From: Pseudomonadota bacterium
GTDB taxonomy: Bacteria > Pseudomonadota > Gammaproteobacteria > Steroidobacterales > Steroidobacteraceae
Reading direction: 5' to 3'
Length of the DNA stretch: 64,000 bases
NCBI GenBank assembly: GCA_018241505.1
Contig: JAFEDS010000005.1
Location: forward strand, 539,078 to 603,077
Of the stretch, positions 53,601 to 62,453 are shown piece by piece. A model generated the notes under the pieces. It did not search any database. It was given only the letters and a program-made list of their open reading frames with translations, and had not been told where the DNA came from. Within the stretch, counting starts at the first letter, position 1; each line of letters starts with the position of its first letter. Both the position numbers and the translations under genes were made by a program.

Positions 53601-54014
53601 TCGAAAATTAAACGAGTCAATAGTCTGTATGCGCAATCGACCAGGGTCCTGCGCAAGGTCCCAACCGCGCGCAGTCGCGTGTGCCAGCGCGGCGTCTGCG
53701 AATTTACGCATCCGCGCGCCCTGAGCACTCGACGTCTCTGTCTCGCCACGCAGCGCCTTCAACACTCGGGCCCGCATTTCCGCGGCCGCCTTGCGCGTAA
53801 AGGTGATGGCGAGAATTTCCTCTGGCTGGTCGACCTCGGACAGAAGTCGTAACAGTCGCTCGGTCAGGACGGTGGTTTTGCCGGAGCCGGCGGGGGCCTG
53901 CAACAGGACCGAGCGACGGGGGTCGGAGGCACGCTCACGCGCAAGCGCATCGGCGGCGATGTCAGCCGATGCGGCGCCAACTTCGGCGGCCGACGTGCTA
54001 CGGCTCAGGCTCAT
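50616..54014 (-). CDS. AddA-like UvrD/REP helicase with C-terminal PD-(D/E)XK nuclease
   Basis: This 1132-residue SF1 helicase-nuclease probably takes part in double-strand-break repair. Motif I is VLLQAPAGSGKTTVLTERLL near residue 40; motif II is LVDEFQDTSLAQFDL; motif III is VVGDPMQSIYQFR; further motifs are LMTIHRAKGLEFDHVFV and LLYVAATRAKHTLAL. An Ala-rich linker (about residues 885-915) separates them from the C-terminal nuclease, with catalytic VIDFKTSRHEG and QLQTYVALA. It overlaps the AddB-like gene upstream by four bases (ATGA), so the pair most likely forms an AddAB-like complex. It is not RecB, since recC and recD are absent. Confidence 0.9.
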   Translation of the reverse strand: MSLSRSTSAAEVGAASADIAADALARERASDPRRSVLLQAPAGSGKTTVLTERLLRLLSEVDQPEEILAITFTRKAAAEMRARVLKALRGETETSSAQGARMRKFADAALAHATARGWDLAQDPGRLRIQTIDSFNFRLATQLTVTAKAGGSLLITERPGELYNRAARQTLAAADHDEQLAADVELLFERLDNNWGNVQRLLADMLNQRGHWLRYVLGHEPSALCKRISSSLGTIVSDHLRSAAAILPNSLRNQVGGLPRVGALGTDPLSLRAWKELASLTLTGKGEWRKAVTKALGPEYESASAKAALKSAIELLSGVPRFQQTLVDLNALPAATLSNADAAAIEALSRVLRAAAVYLQAEFAVSGRIDHTYVAGAARQALADAGEPTDLALQTGMSLRHILVDEFQDTSLAQFDLIEILTAGWEEGDGRTLFVVGDPMQSIYQFREAEVGLFLRARDSGIGSVRLESLRLTRNFRSVPDLIGWINDAFSTLFPAQDDLRASAVSFTRSVAGKAAAGPQTQLTGVPTPSVQFRLFDNAARESETAAIIQRIAYLKMTEPQSSIAVLVASRSHAAPIITGLEAQKIDAVGVDLVPLRELSIVRDLVALLQATSHLGDRTAWLAVLRAPWCGLTLETLTVLSRRRDTKLVWEAMADEQRLARCSPAELARLVRVRDVLEAAMRSCNSMPLADWLELTWLRLGAADSYAEQELRHARAFFEALSERVASGEWSGPQDLDSLLGGLYAQPQTTAANPVQLMTIHRAKGLEFDHVFVPSLERELNRGREPLLRWLDLPRAEGASDLIMAPVPAIGDDEGGEVTSYLKRLIARRAANEQTRLLYVAATRAKHTLALSAAPKPRADGSVIPRYGTLLASLWPAVTPMLAAEAARAALEAEAAAAAAALADDAAQADAISTANPTRTPQPILRRLVPTWSLPSLTPAPTLEHLPVAHQSLDPPEFSWVGETARHIGTVVHAALEQYAAQKLPSRASIQSQRDFYEYQLRRHGVPESDLQRAAAIVLEALTRTVSSDRGRWIFAPEHSESQSEWALTGIAGGRLTNVVIDRSFIDAHGTRWVIDFKTSRHEGGGLDAFLEQEMDRYRPQLQTYVALAKGMGPEPVRAGLYFPLLDVFRIL

Positions 54015-57000
54015 GGCTGCCCCTCAAATTTCAAGGGCAACAGCTCCGCGGTTACATCGATGCCGCCATCTGACACACGGCACACGCTAACGGCGTGACA
54101 CCAGTCGCAGGCACCTGGCTTGGGATCCACAAGCGCGCGTCCAGCAAGAAACGACGCTGCGAGGCGCTCAACACAAGCCATCCATTCGCGCCTGCGCACC
54201 TGCCATGCGTCACCTGATGCGTCGCCGACAGGAGGTTCGACACCCCGCACTTTCGGAAGCAATTGCCCAGAGCTAGCGATTCCGTCGAAACGCACTTCGC
54301 GGGCAGTGACGTTCACCGTCGCCATTGCCACAACCTCGTCGCCTAGCGCTGCAAGATAAGCGAGCAATTGCGGGTGCGAAGGCCGCTCGCCGTACCAATC
54401 TGCGGTAGTTCGCCGTCCGCTTTTGTAGTCGAGTATCGCGTGTCCGCCGCTTCCGAGTGTGTCGAGACGGTCGATACGGACATTCATTTGCGCACCGGAA
54501 ACCGTCAGAGTCTTCTCGAACTCGGTGTCACGTACGCGAAACGGCTCGCGAGTAAGTTCCAACGCACACAGTCTCTTGATCAGGCGAACGGTGCGACGAC
54601 ATTCGCGGTCGAGCAACGGCGATCGTACGTTGTCATCTGCCCGACCCAAGACGGCATCAGCCGCGTTGGCGACACTTTGCTCGATGAGGTTATCGAGTGT
54701 CGGTTCTGCATGACCCGCAAGCGTCGCCGAGTCACGAAGCTCTCGCCACAATATCTGTAAGGCCGCATGCAATAGTTGTCCGCGCTCGTCTGGTGCGACG
54801 CCGGGCTCGGGGACACCGAGTTCAGAGCTGCCCAACCGTAGCTCTGAATACGCTCGGAAGCTGCACAGATTCTGCAGCTCAAGGCTGCGGGTGCCAGCGG
54901 GTAGTGCTTGTCCCTGGGGCCAGGGAATGCCGATGGAGTCGTCTAGGTACTCAAGCATGCCGGAGCGGTGGATGCGCTCGGCGAGCCAGGAAGACTGATC
55001 AACAGGTGCGGTTGAATCGATTTCCAATGGCTGATCTGGCACCGGGGGTGCTACGGGAGATGGAGCGGTAGCGACGGCTGGCGGTGGCGTTTGTGGTGAG
55101 AAGAGATCGGCCTGCAGTGGGTTGGAAGCGCGTGCCTTGGAGCTGCCCCTGCCCTTTGAGGTGCCCTTGGAGGAGCTTGGCGAGGGCGTCGCGGCGGCGG
55201 TCAGGGTGTCAGCGCGTTGGTCTCCCGCTATCACGGCGCCCCCCGCGTGTTGGTCTATCCCGATCGCAGAGTCTGAGCGCGTGCCCGCGATATCTCCGGC
55301 CGTCGCCCGCGCACGTGCTCCGCCTCCAGAGTCCGGACCGGTGCTTGCTCCAGCCGTGGCATTGGTGCCGACGCTGCTTGCTCCAGCCGCGGCACTGGCG
55401 CCGACAGTGCCTGCTCCAACCGTGGCCTCCGCCGAGGTCTCTGCACTGGCGCGCAGCCACGGAGCTAGCAGCGGGCTTGGGAGCAGCTCGAGGTCTTCCG
55501 CACGGGATGGCGCACTCAACACCAACGAGTGGGTGGCATTGCGCCACGCATTGATTAAACCGCGTGCTTCGGCCAAGCGGCCGCTCGCGAACGCCGCGGG
55601 AATGCCCGCTGCCACCTGCGCTGGCAACGGCAGAAATGGGTCGGGCTGCACAGGCTGAGGGAATGCCTCAGCATGGAGTCCGGCAACCCAAATGCCGTCG
55701 TACAGCACAACAGGGTCCGCGAGCGCGGCAGAAATTGTCACGACTCCATCGTCGTCGGCAGGGCGAAACGCCGTCCGAGACGCGAGCTCGCTAAACCAGT
55801 GAATCGCTTCCGCGCGACCCATAGGGCCGGCGGACGAAGCCAGTTGACCAAACTCATCGAGCAACTCGTGCAAGCGTACGACCGTCTGTTGCTCACTGCT
55901 GTCGCGCACCCGCTCACCGGGCCAATGAACAGCGTCGAGAGCCGCGCGGAATCGCTCCGACCATTCGCGCGGTGAAGCAGTGCCATCACCCAATGCGCGT
56001 ACGGCAGCGCCAATTTGCGCACCCAACTCCTGGAACCCCTCCGGAATGGGTGACGGAACGGCCGGTGACAGCGACGTCCAATCTCGAACGCTGACTGACA
56101 TCTGCCCAGTCTCACGCAACCACATATCCATACGCGCACGCACCCCAGCGCGAGGCGCATCCCAATACGCGGCCCTTAGCCACTCGCTGACCTCCTCGAA
56201 CTCACCACTCGATCCGCCGAGCCATTTCAAAGTGGATAGCGCGTGGGCAACAACGGGTACACCAGCTAACGGAGCTCCTCCTTCGATGGTGACGAGGTTC
56301 TGGGCGGCAGAATCCGCGACGCTCGACGAAAGCCACTTTTGCGGGTCCACGGCTTGTCGAATCAACGTTGCGAGTCGCTCTCGGGCACCTGAACTGCCGG
56401 GCAGGATGACCAACAGACGCGCGTCCTCTTGCGCAGCAATCTGGCGTTTGCACCAACCGGCGATGCGCTCCAGTTCATCTGACTCGTCACCGGCAATTAC
56501 CACCGTTGGACGAGTTGACGGAGACTCTGCCGACTGTTGGGGGTCACCATCTGGGTCCGCGTATGATCCACCATCTACCGACCATCGCGTTCCACCGATG
56601 GCAGCAAGTCGCGGTGGCAGCTTCAAGAATCCGGCGCAGGTAACTTCGCGTACCGGCAGTTGGGCGAAGAGGGACTGGATAGACGCTGCGCCAAAGGATC
56701 GATAGCGTTCGTCCACTGCGAGTTGCGTCCGATGAAGCAACTCGGATTCGGCGCCCGGGAAGCTGGGCAATTTGGAGATGTCGATTCCGTACTCAGCAGC
56801 GAGTGAGCTCGCGTGCCGCAAAGACTCAGCGAGCGCACCGCGGTTCAGCAGCTCGATGTCGCGCGTCGCATCAGCAGTGCATTGCCGCCAAAGGAGCCAG
56901 TCTTCTGCAGGTGACAGTACACGCGGCAAAGCAGCGCCGGACGCAGTGGCAAACTGTTCGATTTCGCGGATCAACCACGCATCAACCGGAAGGATATCCG

Positions 57001-57142
57001 GCGTCGACCAGACGCGAACACCGTTCTCAAGCTGCGTCGCAGCGAACGCCAGCCGCGCGGCGTGCGCCCTCTGCCGGGACGGCACCAACACCGTGCCGCC
57101 CCCTAGGACGATCTCCAACAGGTCGCGAGGAAGTTTAATCAA
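54011..57142 (-). CDS. AddB-like Fe-S PD-(D/E)XK nuclease (putative DNA repair protein)
   Basis: This is a 1043-residue protein. The N-terminal region resembles inactivated helicase domains of the AddB/TIGR03623 type (VLVPSRQRAHAARLAFAATQ near residue 20). From about residue 755 comes a nuclease with catalytic HAILDYKSGRRTTADWY and HPQLLAYLAAL. Four Cys fit an Fe-S cluster: one in LELQNLCSFRAYSEL ahead of the nuclease, and three in ACDWCHAVSVCRVSD at the end (CxxCx5C). Between them, residues of about 560-700 form a low-complexity Ala/Gly/Ser/Thr/Pro insertion with 11-residue repeats. The start is TTG without a clear ribosome-binding site. It is coupled to the AddA-like gene. Confidence 0.85.
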   Translation of the reverse strand: MIKLPRDLLEIVLGGGTVLVPSRQRAHAARLAFAATQLENGVRVWSTPDILPVDAWLIREIEQFATASGAALPRVLSPAEDWLLWRQCTADATRDIELLNRGALAESLRHASSLAAEYGIDISKLPSFPGAESELLHRTQLAVDERYRSFGAASIQSLFAQLPVREVTCAGFLKLPPRLAAIGGTRWSVDGGSYADPDGDPQQSAESPSTRPTVVIAGDESDELERIAGWCKRQIAAQEDARLLVILPGSSGARERLATLIRQAVDPQKWLSSSVADSAAQNLVTIEGGAPLAGVPVVAHALSTLKWLGGSSGEFEEVSEWLRAAYWDAPRAGVRARMDMWLRETGQMSVSVRDWTSLSPAVPSPIPEGFQELGAQIGAAVRALGDGTASPREWSERFRAALDAVHWPGERVRDSSEQQTVVRLHELLDEFGQLASSAGPMGRAEAIHWFSELASRTAFRPADDDGVVTISAALADPVVLYDGIWVAGLHAEAFPQPVQPDPFLPLPAQVAAGIPAAFASGRLAEARGLINAWRNATHSLVLSAPSRAEDLELLPSPLLAPWLRASAETSAEATVGAGTVGASAAAGASSVGTNATAGASTGPDSGGGARARATAGDIAGTRSDSAIGIDQHAGGAVIAGDQRADTLTAAATPSPSSSKGTSKGRGSSKARASNPLQADLFSPQTPPPAVATAPSPVAPPVPDQPLEIDSTAPVDQSSWLAERIHRSGMLEYLDDSIGIPWPQGQALPAGTRSLELQNLCSFRAYSELRLGSSELGVPEPGVAPDERGQLLHAALQILWRELRDSATLAGHAEPTLDNLIEQSVANAADAVLGRADDNVRSPLLDRECRRTVRLIKRLCALELTREPFRVRDTEFEKTLTVSGAQMNVRIDRLDTLGSGGHAILDYKSGRRTTADWYGERPSHPQLLAYLAALGDEVVAMATVNVTAREVRFDGIASSGQLLPKVRGVEPPVGDASGDAWQVRRREWMACVERLAASFLAGRALVDPKPGACDWCHAVSVCRVSDGGIDVTAELLPLKFEGQP
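55343..55441. repeat. 33-base tandem repeat inside the AddB-like gene
   Basis: Units at 55343-55375 and 55376-55408 are closely similar, and a third, more diverged unit is at 55409-55441. The unit length is a multiple of three, so the frame is kept. It encodes 11-residue repeats of Gly, Ala, Ser, Val and Thr in the linker insertion of the AddB-like protein. Confidence 0.7.
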
Positions 57143-57152
57143 AACAAGAGAC

Positions 57153-57175
57153 TAGCTTCCTTTTTGAGGAAGCTA
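57153..57175 (-). terminator. Hairpin overlapping the aminotransferase stop codon
   Basis: Perfect eight-base arms TAGCTTCC and GGAAGCTA (57153-57160 and 57168-57175) enclose a seven-base loop. On the minus strand the left arm begins with the TAG stop of the aminotransferase gene, and a T-rich stretch (GTCTCTTGTTTTG) follows the stem. This resembles an intrinsic terminator ahead of the AddB-like gene, whose TTG start is only 11 bases beyond the stem. Confidence 0.55.
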
Positions 57176-58450
57176 CTTGAAGCGTTTGCCCGCCTCAACC
57201 ACGTTGCTCTTTCCTTGGCCTGCGGGTGCATTGGCGTATGAAGTCAGCAGCTCGTCGATCCGTCCGAACACGTCGCGCAGCATAGCGGAATCCGGCAGAT
57301 TGGTGACCCGGAAGTGGGTGCGGTACGGGACGTTGAAGCTGACGCCAGGGGCGATCAAAACATGCTTCTGCTCGAGCAGATCGAGCGCAAATTTCTGGTC
57401 GTCGAAATCGGGCAGATCGCGAGTGTCCACCCCGACGAATCCATACATTGCGCCCGCGGGCGGGGCGAGCTTCAGGAAGCGGCTGTTCTGGACGGCCGTG
57501 AGTATTGCCTTGCGTGATTCGTACAACCGGCCGCCGGGCGAAACCAGCTCGCGCACACTCTGGTGGCCGCCCAGGGCGGTCTGGACGGCCCACTGTGCGG
57601 GGACGTTACTGCATAGGCGAAGGGAGCTGAGCAGCTCCAGTCCTGTGAGGTATTCAGTGGCAGCATGCACGCGGCCGGAGAATACGGCCCAGCCAACGCG
57701 GTAACCGCACGCGCGGTAAATCTTCGATAGTCCTGAGAGTGTGGCGCACAACGTGTCACGAACAATGGTAGCCATCGGGACGAACTCAGCGCCGTCGTAC
57801 AGCATCTGGTCATATATCTCGTCCGAGAACACAACCAACCCTTTCCGCTCAGCCATCCGTGCCAACGACTCCAGCACCGAGCGTGAATACACAGCGCCTG
57901 TGGGATTGTTGGGATTGATAACAACAATCGCGCGGGTTCGTGGGGTGACGAGTGACTCGACCTCTTCCGGATCAGGAATGAACCCATTCTCCGGCCGGCA
58001 CGGGTAATGCACCGCGCGGCCTCCGTTCAATGTGACCGCGGCGGTCCACAGTGGGTAATCGGGACTGGGAACCAACACTTCGTCGCCTTCATTGATGAGC
58101 GCGCGCAAGACGAGGTCGATCAGCTCGCTGACGCCGTTACCCATGAAGACTTCATCAGCCGTCACGCCAGTGACGCCGCGACCCTGCTGCTGCATAACCA
58201 CAGCTTCACGAGCCGGGAATATGCCCTTCTGGTGGCAATATCCTTCGGAGTCGGAAAGATTTTCAATCATGGCCAGCCGCATGGTCTCGGGCGTGCGGAA
58301 GCCAAATGCACCGGGATTGCCGATGTTCAGCGAAATGATTTCGTAGCCCATGCGCTGCAATTCATGGGCGCGCCGCGCGAGTCCACCGCGAATCTCATAT
58401 CGGACGTGGCGAAGGTTTTCGCTGGGGCGGACGGCGAGGTCGGGTTTCAT
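57173..58450 (-). CDS. alaA: Class I/II aminotransferase, AlaA-like
   Basis: This is a 425-residue PLP-dependent aminotransferase. It shows the features of the AlaA (glutamate-pyruvate transaminase) group: NIGNPGAFGFRTPETMR near residue 42, the NPNNPTGAVYS motif near residue 180, SDEIYDQMLYDGAEFVP near residue 212, and the PLP-binding Lys in LSGLSKIYRACGYRVGW near residue 245. The phosphate-binding Arg lies in ACGYRVGW. The likely reaction is alanine synthesis from pyruvate and glutamate in the cytosol, though related enzymes use other amino acids. The gene has a hairpin at its stop and appears monocistronic. Confidence 0.85.
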   Translation of the reverse strand: MKPDLAVRPSENLRHVRYEIRGGLARRAHELQRMGYEIISLNIGNPGAFGFRTPETMRLAMIENLSDSEGYCHQKGIFPAREAVVMQQQGRGVTGVTADEVFMGNGVSELIDLVLRALINEGDEVLVPSPDYPLWTAAVTLNGGRAVHYPCRPENGFIPDPEEVESLVTPRTRAIVVINPNNPTGAVYSRSVLESLARMAERKGLVVFSDEIYDQMLYDGAEFVPMATIVRDTLCATLSGLSKIYRACGYRVGWAVFSGRVHAATEYLTGLELLSSLRLCSNVPAQWAVQTALGGHQSVRELVSPGGRLYESRKAILTAVQNSRFLKLAPPAGAMYGFVGVDTRDLPDFDDQKFALDLLEQKHVLIAPGVSFNVPYRTHFRVTNLPDSAMLRDVFGRIDELLTSYANAPAGQGKSNVVEAGKRFK

Positions 58451-58504
58451 AGCAATGACTAGAGCTGATGATGGATGGGTCGACGAGAGGATACCGCAGC
58501 CCGA

Positions 58505-60517
58505 CTACAGCGCCAATTCACGCCAACGATGGCACGCCACCCATCGCGTACCCTGCGTCTCCCACGAAGGGACCCGCTCGGCGCACACGGGTAAAGCGTG
58601 CGGGCATCGGGTGCGATATACGCAGCCGCTGGGCGGAGACAACGGTGACGGAGGTTCGCCTGGCAAGGTACGCGCGAGCCTGGAGGGCTGCACATCAGGA
58701 TCTGGGATCGGCGCTGACGCCAGCAACTCTCCCGAATAGGGATGCCGCGGACGCGCGTAAATCGACTCCGCCGGGGCAAGCTCCATCATCCGCCCCAGAT
58801 ATAACACCAGTATTCGGTCGCATAGTTGCCGCACGACCGCCAGGTTGTGGCTAATGAACAAAATTGCCACGCCGGCTTCGCGCTTGAGGTCCGCCAGGAG
58901 ATTGACGATTTGCTCCTGGACAGTTACATCGAGAGCGCTGATCGGCTCATCGCAAATCAACAGTTGCGGTTGGGTGACCATCGCGCGTGCGATACCAACT
59001 CTCTGACACTGGCCGCCGCTGAGTTCGTGAGGATAGCGAGTCGCTAATGCAGGATCGAGACGCACCAACTCCAGCGCACGGGCAACAGCGGCGTCCCTTC
59101 CTGCACGTCCCAGGTCCGCGCGATGAACGCGAAGCGGTTCGGCAACAATCTCCCCTGCGGTCATACGGGGGTCGAGGCTCGCCAATGGATCCTGGAAGAC
59201 AACTTGCACGTCGCGACGAAGTGGCCGGAGGGCCGATGGGGCGAGCGCGTCAACTTCTCTTCCGAACCAGACCACCCGTCCTGATTGCGGGCGGAGCAGT
59301 TGCAGGGCGGCGCGCGCCAGTGTTGATTTGCCGGAGCCGGACTCGCCCACTACTCCCAGGGCCTCGCCGGGTGCCAGTGCGAGGCTGACACCGTCGACCG
59401 CGCGGAGCATTTGCTGTTTGCCGAATGGCGTTGTGCGAACCTTGAACTGCACATGGATGTCGTTCAGCGCGAGCGTCGGTACCGGCGCGGTGCCAGGGTC
59501 CCGCGCGGCGGTGCCAGGGTCCCGCGCGGCGGTGCCAGGGTCCCGCGCGGCGGTGCCAGGATCCCGCGCGGCGGTGCCAGGGTCCCGCGCTGCGGTGCCA
59601 GGGTCCCGCGCGGCGGCTCCCGCACCCGCAACCGCACCCCCACCCGCAACCGACGCGACAGCCGCCAACAATCCGCGCGTGTAGGCATGCTGAGGCGCTT
59701 TGAACACCGCGCCCACAGACCCAACCTCCACAACCGCCCCACCCCGCATCACTGCGACGCGGTCGGCGACCCCGGCGACGGCGCCCATGTCGTGCGTGAT
59801 TAACACCATGGACATGCCACGCGAGCGCTTCAGCTCCGCCAGCAGCGCCAGGATTTGCGCCTGGATGGTTACATCCAGGGCGGTGGTAGGCTCATCAGCA
59901 ATGAGTAACTCAGGATCGCAAGATAACGCGATGGCGACCATCACGCGCTGTCGCATCCCGCCCGACAGCTCGTGCGGATATTGGCGCATGCGTCGCTCAG
60001 CGTCGGTCACGTGCACCTGATTCAAGAGCGCCAGCGCGCGAATCTGTGCCTCCTTCTCGGATACACCCATGTGTTTGATGATCGGCTCTGCGATCTGGTC
60101 ACCGATCCGCATATGAGGCGTCAGCGACGTCATGGGGTCCTGGAACACCATACCGATGCGGGCCCCTCGAATACGATCCAACTCTGGTTGTCGCAACGTC
60201 AACAAATCGGTGGCGCCAAAGAGCGCCCGGCCGGTTGCGCGGCCATTTGTGGACAACAAACCGAGAGCGGCGAGAAACGCCTGGCTTTTGCCCGCGCCGG
60301 ATTCACCGACGACGCCGAGACATTCGCCGGGCGCCACGCTCAGTGATAAATCGCGCACCGCGTGGACATTGCCATAACGCGACGAAAAAATAACATTGAG
60401 GCGTTCGAGGGAAAGCAAGGCGCCAGTACCGACCGGCGCAGCAGCGCTGACCGCGCCTGTGAGGGATGCATCAACGCCAGCCGACACCGCGCCGCCCGGC
60501 GCCGCACCACTGCTCAC
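58505..60517 (-). CDS. Dipeptide/oligopeptide ABC transporter, fused dual ATPase (DppD-DppF/YejF type)
   Basis: This 670-residue protein has two complete ABC ATPase domains. Domain 1 (residues of about 35-290) has Walker A GESGAGKS, signature LSGGMRQR and Walker [13 protein letters not shown]. Domain 2 (about 350-600) has [16 protein letters not shown] and [12 protein letters not shown]. The linker between them has six tandem AARDPGT heptapeptides. The C-terminus carries the oligopeptide-transporter extension with Cys residues ([15 protein letters not shown]), which can hold an Fe-S cluster. The start is GTG and overlaps the permease stop (GTGA). It energises import by the two permeases upstream. 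Confidence 0.93.
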   Translation of the reverse strand: MSSGAAPGGAVSAGVDASLTGAVSAAAPVGTGALLSLERLNVIFSSRYGNVHAVRDLSLSVAPGECLGVVGESGAGKSQAFLAALGLLSTNGRATGRALFGATDLLTLRQPELDRIRGARIGMVFQDPMTSLTPHMRIGDQIAEPIIKHMGVSEKEAQIRALALLNQVHVTDAERRMRQYPHELSGGMRQRVMVAIALSCDPELLIADEPTTALDVTIQAQILALLAELKRSRGMSMVLITHDMGAVAGVADRVAVMRGGAVVEVGSVGAVFKAPQHAYTRGLLAAVASVAGGGAVAGAGAAARDPGTAARDPGTAARDPGTAARDPGTAARDPGTAARDPGTAPVPTLALNDIHVQFKVRTTPFGKQQMLRAVDGVSLALAPGEALGVVGESGSGKSTLARAALQLLRPQSGRVVWFGREVDALAPSALRPLRRDVQVVFQDPLASLDPRMTAGEIVAEPLRVHRADLGRAGRDAAVARALELVRLDPALATRYPHELSGGQCQRVGIARAMVTQPQLLICDEPISALDVTVQEQIVNLLADLKREAGVAILFISHNLAVVRQLCDRILVLYLGRMMELAPAESIYARPRHPYSGELLASAPIPDPDVQPSRLARTLPGEPPSPLSPPSGCVYRTRCPHALPVCAERVPSWETQGTRWVACHRWRELAL
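59489..59614. repeat. Six 21-base tandem repeats inside the ABC ATPase gene
   Basis: Six consecutive units begin at 59489, 59510, 59531, 59552, 59573 and 59594. The consensus is GGTGCCAGGGTCCCGCGCGG plus C. Units 4 and 5 each differ at one base, and both changes are silent or nearly so in the encoded AARDPGT. On the minus strand they encode six AARDPGT heptapeptides in the linker between the two ATPase domains. Copy number is likely variable by slippage. Confidence 0.9.
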
Positions 60518-61407
60518 TGCGCCTCACCCACATCCCGCGGGTCCAACGCATCACTCAACGCATCGCCCACCAAGTTGAAACACATCAACAGCACTACCAA
60601 AAATGTTGCTGGCACCAGCAGCATCCACGGAGCCGATTGCATTTCCTGCGCGCCGTCGTTTATCAGGCTGCCGAGGCTGGCGAGCGGCTCTTGCACCCCC
60701 AGCCCCAGGAAGCTCAGGAAACTCTCAAACAAGATCATCTGCGGAATGGTCAACGCCGCATAAACGACGATGGGCCCCGTGAGGTTGGGGATGATATGGC
60801 GCAGCAGGATAGCTGGGGTGCTCGCGCCCGTGGCGCGGGCCGCTTCTATGAACTCACGCCGCGCGAGCGAAAGCGTCTGCCCTCGTATGACGCGAGCGGT
60901 AGTCAGCCACCCCACGGCGCCGATCGCGAAGAACAACACCGGCAGGCTGCCGCGTGCGAAAAGCGTGGTGAGGATGATGACGATGAACAGGTACGGCAGT
61001 GAGTAAAGGATATCGACGAATCGCATCATCAGCTCATCCACCCGCCCGCCGACGTATCCGGCCACCGCACCCCAGGTAACACCGATCGTGAGGCTGATCG
61101 CAGTCGCAACGAGGCTGATAACCAACGAGATGCGCACGCCGTTGAGTGTCCGCACGAACAAATCGCGACCCAACCTGTCTGTGCCGAGCCAGTGATGGCC
61201 GGCGCCAAACGGCGCCGCAGCCATGTGCTCCCAATCGAGGGAATCAATCGCAAAGGGGCTGACGAGCGGTCCGAGGACAGCCACCGCAATCAGGAGGCAT
61301 ATGACACCGCCCGCAACCAGCGCCGCGCGGTGGCGGCCCCCTCGAAACAAACTTCGACCGAGACGAAAGTCTGATGGGGTGGTTGTCGGCGCCGATGAGT
61401 CAGTCAT
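60514..61407 (-). CDS. Dipeptide/oligopeptide ABC transporter permease (DppC/OppC)
   Basis: This 297-residue permease has an N-terminal transmembrane helix (AALVAGGVICLLIAVAVLG), then the GTDRLGRDLFVRTLNGVRIS motif diagnostic of the DppC/OppC family. The EAA loop reads EFIEAARATGASTPAILLRH. Five further transmembrane helices are visible. The start overlaps the DppB-like gene by eight bases and the stop overlaps the ATPase gene. It forms the translocation channel with DppB. Confidence 0.94.
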   Translation of the reverse strand: MTDSSAPTTTPSDFRLGRSLFRGGRHRAALVAGGVICLLIAVAVLGPLVSPFAIDSLDWEHMAAAPFGAGHHWLGTDRLGRDLFVRTLNGVRISLVISLVATAISLTIGVTWGAVAGYVGGRVDELMMRFVDILYSLPYLFIVIILTTLFARGSLPVLFFAIGAVGWLTTARVIRGQTLSLARREFIEAARATGASTPAILLRHIIPNLTGPIVVYAALTIPQMILFESFLSFLGLGVQEPLASLGSLINDGAQEMQSAPWMLLVPATFLVVLLMCFNLVGDALSDALDPRDVGEAQ

Positions 61408-62323
61408 GCCGCACGCGCGGATCGAGCCACCCATACATGAGGTCAGTCAGAAGGTTAAGAAAGACGACTAACGTACCGTAGACAATGACCATTCCCATGA
61501 CCAACGTGTAGTCACGGTTGATGGCGCCCTGGACCAGATAGCGCCCCGTACCCGGCAGGCCAAACACCGTTTCGACCACCAATGACCCCGTGACAACAAA
61601 CGCCGTTGCCGGTCCGACGTAGCTCACAACGGGCAACAACGCCGGGCGAAGCACGTGGCCCCATAGAATTCGCCGAAAACCCAAACCACGTGCCCGCGCG
61701 GTGCGAATGAAATTGGCTCGCAGAACCTCCAGAACGCTCGAGCGAGTGAGACGCGCGATATAGGCACTCACAGGCACTGCGAGCGTCATTGCGGGAAGCA
61801 CGAAATAGCGGGGTTCGCCGGCCTCCCAACCACCTGCCGGCAGCCACTGCAGATACACGCCGAACACCAGCGCCAGCAGCGGCCCGACTACAAATGCAGG
61901 CAGCGCCATGCCCAACACAACCAGACCGGTGATGCCGAAATCGACCGAAGTCCGTGGATAAACGGCCGCGGTGATTCCCAAACCTACCCCCAACCCGAGC
62001 GCGAGTAGCATCGCCGTGATGCCCAGCGCCGCACTGACGGGCAATCCCTGGGCTATCAGTTCGGTAACCGTGAAATCACGCTGCTTGTATGACGGCCCGA
62101 AATCGCCATGTGACAACGCGCGCAGATACCGGGCGTACTGAACGGTCATCGGTTGATCGAAACCATAGACTCGGTCGAGATTCGCGCGCACTTCACGCGA
62201 CAGAGTCTGTTCCTGGTCGAAGGGACCGCCCGGAGCGAGCCGGACAATGAAAAAAGACGCCGTGATGATGACCAGAAGTGTCGGAATGACGCCGACGATG
62301 CGGCGGACAGCGTATCGAAGCAT
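61400..62323 (-). CDS. Dipeptide/oligopeptide ABC transporter permease (DppB/OppB)
   Basis: This is a 307-residue permease. It begins MLRYAVRRIVGVIPTLLVI, typical of the DppB family, and has LAPGGPFDQEQTLSREVRAN, the EAA loop NFIRTARARGLGFRRILWGH and the closing VVFLNLLTDLMYGWLDPRVR. Six transmembrane helices are expected. The start at 62323 has AAGGG nine bases upstream. It is the first gene of the transporter operon; no periplasmic binding-protein gene is next to it. A perfect palindrome lies 24 bases upstream, between it and the divergent IclR gene. Confidence 0.94.
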   Translation of the reverse strand: MLRYAVRRIVGVIPTLLVIITASFFIVRLAPGGPFDQEQTLSREVRANLDRVYGFDQPMTVQYARYLRALSHGDFGPSYKQRDFTVTELIAQGLPVSAALGITAMLLALGLGVGLGITAAVYPRTSVDFGITGLVVLGMALPAFVVGPLLALVFGVYLQWLPAGGWEAGEPRYFVLPAMTLAVPVSAYIARLTRSSVLEVLRANFIRTARARGLGFRRILWGHVLRPALLPVVSYVGPATAFVVTGSLVVETVFGLPGTGRYLVQGAINRDYTLVMGMVIVYGTLVVFLNLLTDLMYGWLDPRVRHD

Positions 62324-62346
62324 CAAAAACGCCCTTCAGACATACA

Positions 62347-62360
62347 AAAACATATGTTTT
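62347..62360. promoter_or_regulatory. Candidate IclR operator
   Basis: The 14-base sequence AAAACATATGTTTT is a perfect palindrome. It stands out as AT-rich in GC-rich surroundings and lies in the 130-base gap between the divergent dppB-like and iclR-type genes, close to the permease start. IclR-family proteins bind such short palindromes. Binding is inferred from position. Confidence 0.55.
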
Positions 62361-62453
62361 GCATCGTAAGCCGTTGCGCTGCGGCATAAACAGTTTCTAA
62401 ACTCCGCAATTCGTCTGATTTCATATACCACTACAACTCAATAAGACCGATCC

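Noticed and set aside
59489-59614. The six 21-base repeats considered as a CRISPR array
   Set aside because: There are no spacers, the units abut, they are in frame in a coding linker, and there are no cas genes.
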